Shown piece by piece: positions 1-6,130 of a DNA stretch of 6,130 nt; positions within the stretch are counted from its first letter, which is position 1, and each line of letters opens with the position of its first letter. Both the position numbers and the translations under genes were made by a program. The DNA is from JBKJTP01 sp046590195 (GTDB taxonomy: Bacteria > Bacteroidota > Ignavibacteria > Palsa-1295). Location: positions 1 to 6,130 of the forward strand of contig JBKJTP010000086.1 of NCBI GenBank assembly GCA_046590195.1. Direction: 5' to 3'. Below the pieces are notes generated by a model. It searched no databases. It worked only from the letters and a program-made list of their open reading frames with translations, and was not told the origin of the DNA.

Positions 1-1
1 A

Positions 2-2098
2 CAGGCTACGCTGAAGCTTTCGACTCGCACCGGAGCGCCATCGTCGCAAGTCACGATCGAGGGTGAGACAAGTGTCCAGAACGGTACTGCACGGATCGAG
101 CTCGTGACCGAAGGCAATAGCCCGCTTCCCGCCAAAGAGCATATCATCGAAAATATCCCAGTCACAAACGGTCGCTTCTCGGTCACTGATAACTTGCCAG
201 CATCGATCGGCGACGACGCGGGTAGTTACAAACTCACGGTTGCGAACACCGCAGGGAAGAGCTTCGCACGCGCTAGCACTGATATCACGTTCACAAAAGA
301 TCGTATTACCCAAGTTGAAGTGACGCCGAGATATCTTGTGCCGAATGTTCCATATGCCATCAGCGCGGCAGTGCAGATCACGCAGACTTTGTCAGCTGTC
401 ACCGCGATAGTGACGGAGTATGTCACGGACAAGAGCGGAGTCGAAACACAGAGTGGCTCGCAGACCGTGAATCTCTCCGCGTCTGGCGACAAGTTCGTTG
501 GCAACGCAACCGCACCAGGCATCGCATCGACGCGCATCTCGATCGTGGTCGAGGCGACGACAAACGGTGGCGGGAAGATCGTAAGCGATCCGCTCTCGAC
601 GATCGTTGGCGGTTCATCCGATCCAGCGATCTTTAGCCAAAGCCATCACAACAGCTTCCGAGCGAAGCTTGTAGCTACGCCATCGGGTCTTGCATGGCAA
701 CAGACCGTGCACAATCTCGGATCAGTCGATGCATCGCGCGTGCGCGTGGAGTTGGTTGCGAAGATCAAGAACGTCTCGAGCGTGATCAGCTCTGTTACCG
801 TCCCCACGATCCTTGCGCACTCGAACGTGAATGTGTTATTGCCGTTTGTGAGCACGACGCTTGACTCAGCAGCACTTACGCTTCGAGTTGGACCCGATTC
901 GTCTGGCAACGTTCCGTATAACTACATAGATAGCTCACGAACAAATAACGAGACGCTCCCAAAGCTCACGACGCTCGGTGCAGCAGCCTATCTGCAGAAT
1001 GTGGGCACGACACTCACGGGTGGACACAGCGCTGCATCGTTCGATGGCGGCTTCGTTACGCTCGATCTTGGTGCGAATGCCATCGGTGATGTTGCGGCAA
1101 CGCCGATCCGGGTCGAGCGCTTCAACCAGGCTCCGCGAAATATGCAGCCGGATGTCCAGTTGATCGAGCTTGACTCGAGCAATAAGATCCGCACACATGC
1201 TGTGCGTATCGTTACTGATTCGCTCGGTGCTGTGGCACTCGATCAAGCCGCTTCGCCTCGGACTGTCTCCATCCGGACTGAAAGCACTCGCTCCGATCTG
1301 GCGATCTATCGCCAGGATGACCGCTCGAAGCTTTGGACGATCCTGACTACTACGCGCAATGGCAACGTGCTTACAGCGACGATCAGCCATCTCGGCACTT
1401 TCGCTATCGGGTATCATAATGATAAGACGCCGCCAGTCGTAGAGATGACGGTCGAAGGACAAGTCTTTGTAGATAAGGGCGATGTGCCGGAGAAGCCACG
1501 CTTAAGTGTTATTATTCAGGACGCGAATGGTATCGATATCACGACGGGGAAGACTGTTGTGAAGATCGATGGACAGCCGGTCGATGCAAACATCGTCTCA
1601 TCCCTCGACACGCAACGCACGCAGACGACGATCAACATGAAACTCGAGCCGAAGCTCAGCAACGGCCGACACACGATCTCGGTCACTGCTGTTGATAACA
1701 ACGGCTTGAGTGCAGAGAAGCAACTCGAAGTGAATGTCTCGAATGAGTTTGTGATCCAAGAACTCGGCTCGTATCCGAATCCATTTGCTACCGTCATGTT
1801 CATCGCGTACGAGATCAAGGGCATCCCGTTCGCCGATGAAGTGGAGTGGAATCTCTATACCGTCAGTGGCAAGCTGATCAAGACGCACCGCTTCCCGTCG
1901 GACAATCCCGAGCAGACGTTCGGATTCGTCAAAGGTGGCACAGGCACCCCGACGAGTCTTGGCTACCATGAAGTGTGGTGGGATGGCCGCGACAACGATG
2001 GCTTCGACGTCGCAAACGGTGTTTATTACTATCGCCTCAAGGTGAAGACCGAGCGCGAGACGAAAGAGATCACCGGCAAACTTGCGAGGATCAGATAG
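2..2098 (+). CDS. C-terminal part of a large multidomain cell-surface protein with FlgD-like C-terminal domain (5'-partial; possible C25/PorU2-like T9SS protein)
   Basis: The reading frame is open from the window edge to TAG at 2096-2098, so the start lies outside; the GTG at 104 is internal. The 698 visible residues are almost all beta-sandwich-type sequence. Residues about 1-215 look like Ig-like repeats. About 216-320 resemble a CARDB-type adhesion domain and end near an SSRTNNE motif. Residues about 476-582 form another Ig-like unit that starts at DKTPPVVEM, just after LGTFAIGYH. From about 584 a FlgD-like domain carries SYPNPF, LYTVSGKLIKT, WWDGRDNDG and NGVYYYRLKVK and ends in GKLARIR. 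This ending recalls PorU-type C25 proteases and large T9SS clients of Bacteroidota/Ignavibacteria. No C25 catalytic region is visible, so the protease assignment is inference, supported mainly by the PorV-family gene following 1 nt later. An adhesin-like T9SS client is the main alternative. The protein is expected at the cell surface. Confidence 0.85.
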   Translation, partial: QATLKLSTRTGAPSSQVTIEGETSVQNGTARIELVTEGNSPLPAKEHIIENIPVTNGRFSVTDNLPASIGDDAGSYKLTVANTAGKSFARASTDITFTKDRITQVEVTPRYLVPNVPYAISAAVQITQTLSAVTAIVTEYVTDKSGVETQSGSQTVNLSASGDKFVGNATAPGIASTRISIVVEATTNGGGKIVSDPLSTIVGGSSDPAIFSQSHHNSFRAKLVATPSGLAWQQTVHNLGSVDASRVRVELVAKIKNVSSVISSVTVPTILAHSNVNVLLPFVSTTLDSAALTLRVGPDSSGNVPYNYIDSSRTNNETLPKLTTLGAAAYLQNVGTTLTGGHSAASFDGGFVTLDLGANAIGDVAATPIRVERFNQAPRNMQPDVQLIELDSSNKIRTHAVRIVTDSLGAVALDQAASPRTVSIRTESTRSDLAIYRQDDRSKLWTILTTTRNGNVLTATISHLGTFAIGYHNDKTPPVVEMTVEGQVFVDKGDVPEKPRLSVIIQDANGIDITTGKTVVKIDGQPVDANIVSSLDTQRTQTTINMKLEPKLSNGRHTISVTAVDNNGLSAEKQLEVNVSNEFVIQELGSYPNPFATVMFIAYEIKGIPFADEVEWNLYTVSGKLIKTHRFPSDNPEQTFGFVKGGTGTPTSLGYHEVWWDGRDNDGFDVANGVYYYRLKVKTERETKEITGKLARIR
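2086..2090 (+). promoter_or_regulatory. Ribosome binding site of the PorV-family gene
   Basis: GAGGA lies inside the last codons of the upstream gene, 9 nt before the GTG at 2100. It supports that GTG as the start rather than the in-frame TTG at 2082, which lies upstream of this site and would put RGSDS in front of a normal signal peptide. Confidence 0.5.
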
Positions 2099-2099
2099 C

Positions 2100-3164
2100 G
2101 TGAAGAGAACACTCTACATATCGCTAGTTCTGCTCGTGCTTGCATTGCCAGGTGTTCTCACTGCGCAATCGAGATACGCAGCCGACTTCCTCAACATTCC
2201 TGTCGGCGCAAAGCCTCTATCGATGGGCGGAGCATTCACGGCGCTTGCGAACGATGAATCGGCATTCTACTGGAATCCTGCGGGCGTGTCGCTGCTGCCG
2301 AACATGACATTCGGCTTCATGTACTCGTCGGAGTTCGGTGGACTCGGCTCATCGCTCGCGCAGTTCTATCATGCCGGATTTACGCTTCCGATGGAATCGA
2401 CAAGCATCGCGGTGAACTGGGTGCGCCTCTCGGTTGGCGATATGCGCTTTGGTCCCGATCTCACGAACATCAACATCACCCAGGAACGCCAGCGTCTGGT
2501 GCGCGAGTACTATGGCGGTAATGCTTCGATGTTCAGCGACAACGAGGATGCGCTTGTGCTCTCGGTTGCTCGCAACAACAAATTTGAGATCGACTGGGGC
2601 TGGTTCTACTTCAAGCAGATGATCGAGATCCCGATCGGCGTGAACTTCAAGTACATTTCGCAGAAGATCGGTGAGTATGGCTCGTCGAGCGGTATCGGCA
2701 TTGATGCCGGCATGATGGTGAAGTTCTCACTCGGACAATTCCTGCTGATCCCTGAGATCGGTAAGATGGGAATTGGCTTGAACGTGACCGACCTGTTAGA
2801 CACAAAGCTCAACTGGAGCACCGAGCGCCAGCATGTTATTCCGCGCAAGTTTATCGGCGGGCTGGCTTATACACATGAGATCCCGAGCATCAATCTTGTT
2901 GCTACGATGACGACCGATCTGGATTTCAGCGACAAGCGTAAAGTCCGGATAGGATTTGATGCTGTCTATCGCGATGAAGTGAGCATTCGCGCAGGTCTCG
3001 ATCGCAGCCTCTTCACAACAGGCGCGGGATTCAACTGGCAAAAGAAGGTCAAGTGTGATTACTCGTTACTGTTGCATAACGATCTCGGTGCCGTTCATCG
3101 CCTGAGCTTCGGCGTTAATATCAACAAGATGTTCAATCTCGATTCAGCGGAGGTAGCGCAATGA
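2100..3164 (+). CDS. PorV/PorQ-family outer-membrane beta-barrel protein (PorV2-like)
   Basis: A 354-aa exported protein. Starting at GTG 2100 gives MKRTLYISLVLLVLALPG followed by an SPase I site, LTA|QS, after residue 22. The mature N-terminus has the family hallmark FLNIPVGAKPLSMGGAF, then ALANDESAFYWNPAG at about residues 48-62, as in PorV/PorQ (UPF0164-like) proteins. The rest alternates short polar and aromatic/hydrophobic strands, as in an FadL-like outer-membrane barrel, with a probable last strand HRLSFGVNINKMF near the C-terminus. In the T9SS, PorV binds the C-terminal domains of translocated clients and delivers them to the PorU sortase. The VGAKPLSMGGAF form resembles the PorV2-type paralogs more than Porphyromonas PorV. 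The gene follows the large surface protein after 1 nt and overlaps the next gene by 4 nt, so translational coupling is likely. The exact paralog (PorV, PorV2 or PorQ) is not settled. Confidence 0.88.
   Translation: MKRTLYISLVLLVLALPGVLTAQSRYAADFLNIPVGAKPLSMGGAFTALANDESAFYWNPAGVSLLPNMTFGFMYSSEFGGLGSSLAQFYHAGFTLPMESTSIAVNWVRLSVGDMRFGPDLTNINITQERQRLVREYYGGNASMFSDNEDALVLSVARNNKFEIDWGWFYFKQMIEIPIGVNFKYISQKIGEYGSSSGIGIDAGMMVKFSLGQFLLIPEIGKMGIGLNVTDLLDTKLNWSTERQHVIPRKFIGGLAYTHEIPSINLVATMTTDLDFSDKRKVRIGFDAVYRDEVSIRAGLDRSLFTTGAGFNWQKKVKCDYSLLLHNDLGAVHRLSFGVNINKMFNLDSAEVAQ
3149..3153 (+). promoter_or_regulatory. Strong Shine-Dalgarno site of the FnIII lipoprotein gene
   Basis: GGAGG stands 7 nt before the ATG at 3161, inside the last codons of the PorV-family gene. 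It is the clearest Shine-Dalgarno sequence in the window and fixes this start. The ATGA overlap (3161-3164) of start and stop codons suggests coupled translation. Confidence 0.7.
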
Positions 3165-3916
3165 GGATCATACTTGTGCTTCTAGCTTTCGTGCTATGCG
3201 CGTGTGGCGCCGATGTTGAGCCCGGCATCATGCCGCCGCAGCCTGTGATCTATCCGAAGACGTTGCCACCTGATCCCGCAGATCACGGAGTCTTCGCAGA
3301 TGTGAGTGCTGAAATTCCAGCGATCTGGATCGAATGGAATTCAGATCTAGAGCGCAAGACAAGCGGATACGAGATCTATCGCTCCGAGACTGGTGAGCAG
3401 GGTGGGGATAGTCTGCTCATCGGCAAGTTGCTTGTTGGCCGCAAAGAACCATCGAACGACCTCGTGCAGCAGATCGACACAACGCATCGCGATACGATCG
3501 ACATAAAGTACGGCAAGCGTTATTACTATCAGGTTCGCGCGTTCAATCGCTCGGCAACGAATCAGTACACATTCAGCAAGCCGAGCCCGGTCAGGAATTA
3601 CCGACTACTTACGGGGCCAACACCGCTTCGTCCGTCAACGAATGGCGTCGATGTTCCAGCCTCAGGACTGGAATTCTCCTGGAGCTATGGCGATCAGACG
3701 GAGGGCGGCTTTTTTCAGGTTGTGCTCGAGCGTGTGAATCCGCCTCAGGTGATCTGGTCTTCGCTGATGCTGCCGCAGGTGGGTGATGTGATCATTGAGC
3801 GCTATCCGGAAAGCGCGCCACAGTTGCTTTCGAACGTGCTCTATCGCTGGCGTGTCAAGCGGATCACTTCCGATGGTGGTGCGTCCAGTTACTGGCAGCA
3901 ATTCTCGGTCAAGTAG
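3161..3916 (+). CDS. Lipoprotein with two fibronectin type III-like domains
   Basis: The 251-aa product begins MRIILVLLAFVLCAC, a lipoprotein signal with the acylated cysteine probably at residue 15 (LCA|C). A proline-rich linker follows at about residues 24-40. Residues about 49-150 form a fibronectin III-like domain with IWIEWNSD, GYEIYRSETG and YGKRYYYQVRAFNRSA in the usual order. Residues about 151-251 form a second, more divergent one (LEFSWSYG, then YRWRVKRITSDGGASSYW). No catalytic motif is seen, and a binding or scaffolding role at the periplasmic or outer face of a membrane is inferred from the domains alone. The start overlaps the stop of the PorV-family gene by 4 nt, so the two are surely cotranscribed. 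The context suggests an accessory part of the same surface module, but function is unknown. Confidence 0.82.
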   Translation: MRIILVLLAFVLCACGADVEPGIMPPQPVIYPKTLPPDPADHGVFADVSAEIPAIWIEWNSDLERKTSGYEIYRSETGEQGGDSLLIGKLLVGRKEPSNDLVQQIDTTHRDTIDIKYGKRYYYQVRAFNRSATNQYTFSKPSPVRNYRLLTGPTPLRPSTNGVDVPASGLEFSWSYGDQTEGGFFQVVLERVNPPQVIWSSLMLPQVGDVIIERYPESAPQLLSNVLYRWRVKRITSDGGASSYWQQFSVK

Positions 3917-3920
3917 TATC

Positions 3921-3953
3921 TTGCGTTCGGCTGGCGTAAAAGCGTTATTTTTG
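3921..3953 (+). promoter_or_regulatory. Candidate Bacteroidota-type promoter for the SLBB gene
   Basis: TATTTTTG at 3946-3953 matches the Bacteroidota -7 element TAnnTTTG at every defined position. A TTG at 3921-3923, 22 nt upstream, could serve as the -33 element. It lies in the 93-nt gap after the three-gene cluster and would give a leader of roughly 50 nt before the ATG at 4010. This suggests that the SLBB gene is transcribed on its own. The match is short, so chance cannot be excluded. Confidence 0.45.
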
Positions 3954-3967
3954 AATGATCTCAGCGA

Positions 3968-3981
3968 GAGCCTATGGGCTC
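3968..3981 (+). other. Short hairpin in the leader of the SLBB gene
   Basis: GAGCC and GGCTC form a perfect 5-bp stem around a TATG loop. The loop holds the first bases of the alternative in-frame ATG at 3974, which argues mildly against its use. The following sequence is only loosely T-rich (to about 4002), so this is at best a weak terminator for the upstream operon. Confidence 0.2.
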
Positions 3982-4009
3982 CGAGGCATTTCTGTTCTCT
4001 TTGTGTCGG

Positions 4010-4513
4010 ATGAAATATCTCTTACTGTTCGCTCTTTTCTTCTTTACGCTTTCGTGCTTCACTCCTGACGTCCAGGCTCAGCCAACGGGCGGCGGCGGTG
4101 GGATGACGGCAAGCCCGAATGTACCGCTCTATCGCATTGCGAAGGGCAACGAGTTCACGATCTCGGTGAACCTCTGGGGATTCGTCGGGGGGCCTGGGAA
4201 ATACGAAGTGCCTACGTCGACGACGCTCACCGAACTTCTCAGTTTTGCTGGCGGACCGACGCCATCTGCGCGTCTTGTCGATATCCGCATCATCCACGCC
4301 GATACCTCGTTCGAGAACCGGGTTGAGGTCTTCAACCTTGAAGACTGGAAGGAGGGAGTCGATCTCAGTCAGAATCCGCTACTTACTCCGGGCGACACGA
4401 TCGTCGTCAGCGGCCGAGCGCTCGATGTGTTTTTTCAGACGATCAGCATCGTCAGCAACATCCTGGTCATCGTCACAGCACTGGTGAACTTCATCTCGTT
4501 CTCGACGAAGTAG
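4010..4513 (+). CDS. Small secreted SLBB-domain protein with C-terminal hydrophobic helix (polysaccharide-export-like)
   Basis: Starting at ATG 4010 the 167-aa product opens with the signal sequence MKYLLLFALFFFTLSCF and a good SPase I site, VQA|Q, after residue 23. The in-frame ATG at 3974 would add 12 residues ahead of this signal and is less likely. Neither start has a clear Shine-Dalgarno site. A Gly-rich linker (residues 26-31) precedes YRIAKGNEFTISVNLWG. An SLBB beta-grasp domain follows at about 52-134, with GFVGGPGKYEVP, LTELLSFAGGP and LLTPGDTIVV. Residues about 142-163 form a hydrophobic helix. In Wza-type export (OPX) proteins SLBB domains line the periplasmic channel and a C-terminal helix spans the outer membrane. 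Here the usual separate N-terminal export (PES) domain is absent or reduced to the YRIAKGNEF segment. Polysaccharide or other export is inferred. C16 (TLSC) is a poor lipobox, so lipidation is unlikely but possible. Confidence 0.82.
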   Translation: MKYLLLFALFFFTLSCFTPDVQAQPTGGGGGMTASPNVPLYRIAKGNEFTISVNLWGFVGGPGKYEVPTSTTLTELLSFAGGPTPSARLVDIRIIHADTSFENRVEVFNLEDWKEGVDLSQNPLLTPGDTIVVSGRALDVFFQTISIVSNILVIVTALVNFISFSTK

Positions 4514-4516
4514 CGA

Positions 4517-5377
4517 TCACTCCTTAATATCGTAGCGCACTTCGTAGAGATCGTAATTCTTGTCGGACAGGGATTCTCTTCCAGAAGCTATAATGAACAA
4601 GCGCTCTGTAGGGTGAAAGACAATGCTCTTCTCCTTGCCGGTGTTGATAGGAGCTGGCACTGGCCTCGCCTCTGACCAGCTAGAATCCATCCAAGTACTG
4701 TAGAACAAAGCGTACTTGCCACGATACATTCTTGTGAAGAACAGGTGTTTGCTATCTCGGGAAAGAGTAGGAAAACCTTCATAAGCACCGGTGTTGACCC
4801 CACTGCCTACTGAGACAGCATGATCCCAAGGCCCAATGTACGTCGTCGAGCGGTATATGTCAACATCGCTTCCACCGCTCTTAACGCTAGAGAAGTAAAG
4901 GGTATCGCCCGCTGGGTTGATGAAGGGTTGCGATTCCCAGTCACTCGTATTTATTGTCGCTGGCAAACCAACTAGTCCGCTGGCCTCGCTCCTGTAAATA
5001 TTCACATCGCGAGTATTCCCCTGTGGAGCTTTTGGATTTTGCATAGCAAGGTAGGTGACTCCCTTCGCATCGATCGTGACAGCACCCGTGGGATGGTTGC
5101 TCGGATAAGCGACTCGCTTTACATTGTAGTATTCACCACCACGGTATTCGACCAACCAAAGCTGATCTGTTCCACCTTTGCGCTTAGAAGTAAAGTACAG
5201 GGTATCTCCTGTTGGTGTGAAAGTGCACGCATACTCCATTTGGTAGGACTGAACTTCATCCGGCAGCCTCGTCACCCGGATATTCGTCCAGGTTCGTGGA
5301 TCGTAGATCTGGGCGCTGGCGGTGCTCACGCCAAAAGTGATTGTAAGGATTGCGAGATGATGTAGTGTCTTTCTCAT
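4517..5377 (-). CDS. Secreted PD40/WD40-like beta-propeller protein
   Basis: The 286-aa minus-strand product starts at ATG 5377-5375 with MRKTLHHLAILTITFG and an SPase I site, ASA|Q, after residue 22. An in-frame ATG at 5413 would add 12 residues before the signal and would swallow the candidate promoter, so it is rejected. The mature protein has about five PD40 (TolB-like) blades, at residues about 55-78, 103-129, 155-176, 206-229 and 255-283. The clearest are PTGDTLYFTSKRKGG and PAGDTLYFSSVKSGGSDVDIY, with DSKHLFFTR and YDLYEVRYD in later blades. In T9SS organisms such propellers are often fused to an OmpA peptidoglycan-binding domain, but here the protein ends after the propeller. No enzymatic motif is seen, and a protein- or glycan-binding role in the periplasm or outside is inferred. 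It converges on the SLBB gene with 3 nt between stop codons. GC is visibly lower than in neighbouring genes. No Shine-Dalgarno site precedes it. Confidence 0.85.
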   Translation of the reverse strand: MRKTLHHLAILTITFGVSTASAQIYDPRTWTNIRVTRLPDEVQSYQMEYACTFTPTGDTLYFTSKRKGGTDQLWLVEYRGGEYYNVKRVAYPSNHPTGAVTIDAKGVTYLAMQNPKAPQGNTRDVNIYRSEASGLVGLPATINTSDWESQPFINPAGDTLYFSSVKSGGSDVDIYRSTTYIGPWDHAVSVGSGVNTGAYEGFPTLSRDSKHLFFTRMYRGKYALFYSTWMDSSWSEARPVPAPINTGKEKSIVFHPTERLFIIASGRESLSDKNYDLYEVRYDIKE

Positions 5378-5401
5378 TGGATACAAATCAATGTGCTGGC
5401 A

Positions 5402-5409
5402 TAAATATA
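5402..5409 (-). promoter_or_regulatory. Candidate -7 box for the PD40 gene
   Basis: Read on the minus strand this is TATATTTA, matching TAnnTTTG except at the last base, 24 nt before the ATG at 5377. A leader of about 15-20 nt would result. No convincing TTG -33 element was found at the expected distance. On the opposite strand TAATTTCG at 5413-5420, also one mismatch from the consensus, could serve the solute-binding protein gene 17 nt downstream. Both are suggestions only. Confidence 0.3.
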
Positions 5410-5437
5410 CCATAATTTCGCGCAGATAAACTCATCT

Positions 5438-6130
5438 ATGCATTTGCGAAGCATCACTCACCTCGTTTTTCTGCTTTTGGTATCATTTGCCGGACTCAGC
5501 TGCAACCGCGGCGTCGAGCCTGGAGTGCTCCGTTTCTGGCATTTCTGGTCGGAGCCCGCACAACGAGCGCTGATGGATTCGCTGATCCAGGGGTACATTG
5601 CGGAGAATCCCGGAGCAAAGGTACATGTCGAGGAGCTGAGCTGGTCCAACGGCAAGACCAAGCTGATGATCGGCTTTAACTCGAAGACAGCGCCCGATGT
5701 GCTCGAGCTCGGCAGTGACTGGGTCCCACAGTTCGCCAGCAGCGGTGTGCTGCTGGAGATGGGCGCAGTGGCCGAATTGCAACAGAGCCTGAACTCCGGT
5801 CCAGCGTACGCGCTCGAGCCAGGCCTCTATCAGGGCAAGGTTTACGCGGCGCCATGGCTGCTCGATACGCGCGTGATGTTCATCAATGACAGCCTTGTTG
5901 CGGCGGCAGGGGTCGAGGTCACAAACAACCTGCTCACTGACTGGCAGGCAATGATGGCGCTTGGTGCGAAGATCCAGGCGACGGGTGCGAAGGGCATCGG
6001 CGTCAATGGCTCGGATGCGCACCGCCTGTATAAGAAGATCCTGCCATACATGTGGTCCAATGGCGGGGAGCCGTTCAACATTAAGGGCGAGCCTACGCTG
6101 AACACGCCAGCCAACATCGAGGCTGTGCAA
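5438..6130 (+). CDS. Family 1 extracellular solute-binding lipoprotein of an ABC (sugar-type) importer, N-terminal part
   Basis: An ATG at 5438 opens a frame that runs without a stop through the last base, giving 231 residues of a protein whose family is usually 400-450 aa long, so roughly half is present. The N-terminus MHLRSITHLVFLLLVSFAG leads to LSCN, with Cys22 the likely lipidated residue, although Gly at -3 makes the lipobox imperfect. Family 1 (MalE/UgpB-like) hallmarks follow in order: LRFWHFWSEPAQRALMDSLI (about 31-50), APDVLELGSDWVPQFASSGV (85-104), YAAPWLLDTRVMFINDSL (136-153) and LPYMWSNGGEPF (202-213). Such proteins capture sugars or other carbohydrates outside the inner membrane and pass them to ABC permeases, which would be expected downstream, outside the window. 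The ligand cannot be told from sequence. No Shine-Dalgarno site precedes the ATG. The gene is divergent from the PD40 gene, with 60 nt between start codons. Confidence 0.88.
   Translation, partial: MHLRSITHLVFLLLVSFAGLSCNRGVEPGVLRFWHFWSEPAQRALMDSLIQGYIAENPGAKVHVEELSWSNGKTKLMIGFNSKTAPDVLELGSDWVPQFASSGVLLEMGAVAELQQSLNSGPAYALEPGLYQGKVYAAPWLLDTRVMFINDSLVAAAGVEVTNNLLTDWQAMMALGAKIQATGAKGIGVNGSDAHRLYKKILPYMWSNGGEPFNIKGEPTLNTPANIEAVQ

Noticed and set aside
104..106. GTG at 104 as a start of the first gene
   Set aside because: The same frame is open to the window edge and already encodes beta-strand-like sequence. No ribosome binding site or signal peptide is present, so the codon is internal.
541..660. 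Dense GATC tetranucleotides, here and elsewhere in the window
   Set aside because: They mostly arise from frequent ATC isoleucine and GAT aspartate codons in coding frames, without regular spacing, so codon preference explains them better than a regulatory or replication signal.
935..1462. Minus-strand open frame of 175 codons inside the first gene
   Set aside because: The composition is rich in Arg, Cys and Ser with no domain motif, and the plus strand encodes continuous beta-sandwich domains here.
4505..4545. 7-bp inverted repeat ACGAAGT/ACTTCGT spanning the convergent gene ends
   Set aside because: The loop is 27 nt and there is no T-tract on either strand, so it is not a convincing terminator. 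It mostly overlaps coding sequence and may be chance.
5483..6130. Long minus-strand open frame (215 codons) opposite the solute-binding protein gene
   Set aside because: It has no start with leader or signal, and its Arg/His/Leu/Cys-rich product shows no family features. The plus-strand frame over the same bases gives a clear solute-binding protein, so this is an antisense shadow.

Overview
This window looks like a chromosomal segment from a diderm bacterium of the Bacteroidota/Chlorobiota side of the tree, possibly an Ignavibacteria- or Kapabacteria-like lineage. The evidence is a PorV/PorQ-family outer-membrane protein directly behind a large surface protein with a FlgD-like C-terminal domain, both typical of type IX secretion (T9SS) lineages, plus two boxes resembling the Bacteroidota -7 element (TAnnTTTG). 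Base composition is moderately GC-rich. The phylum is an inference, not a proof.

Layout. (1) Positions 2-3916 hold three tightly packed plus-strand genes that look like one operon. They are the C-terminal 698 codons of a large multidomain surface protein (possibly a C25/PorU2-like sortase or a T9SS client), a PorV/PorQ-family beta-barrel protein starting 1 nt later at a GTG, and a lipoprotein with two fibronectin-III-like domains overlapping it by 4 nt. (2) After a 93-nt gap with a good Bacteroidota-type promoter candidate lies a 167-aa secreted protein. It has one SLBB domain and a C-terminal hydrophobic helix, resembling a cut-down polysaccharide-export (Wza/OPX-like) protein. (3) Facing it, with only 3 nt between stop codons, is a minus-strand gene for a secreted PD40 beta-propeller protein, visibly lower in GC than its neighbours. 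(4) From a compact 60-nt divergent intergenic region a plus-strand gene reads off the right end. It encodes the N-terminal 231 residues of a lipoprotein of the family 1 extracellular solute-binding proteins (ABC sugar-type uptake).

The unifying theme is the cell envelope. All five proteins whose N-termini are visible carry a signal peptide or a lipobox-like signal, and the sixth (partial) is built of surface-type beta-sandwich domains. The first three genes plausibly work together, with the PorV-like barrel acting as outer-membrane partner or shuttle of the large surface protein and the FnIII lipoprotein as an accessory. I see no rRNA, tRNA, CRISPR, insertion sequence or long repeat. No gene-free stretch exceeds 100 nt.
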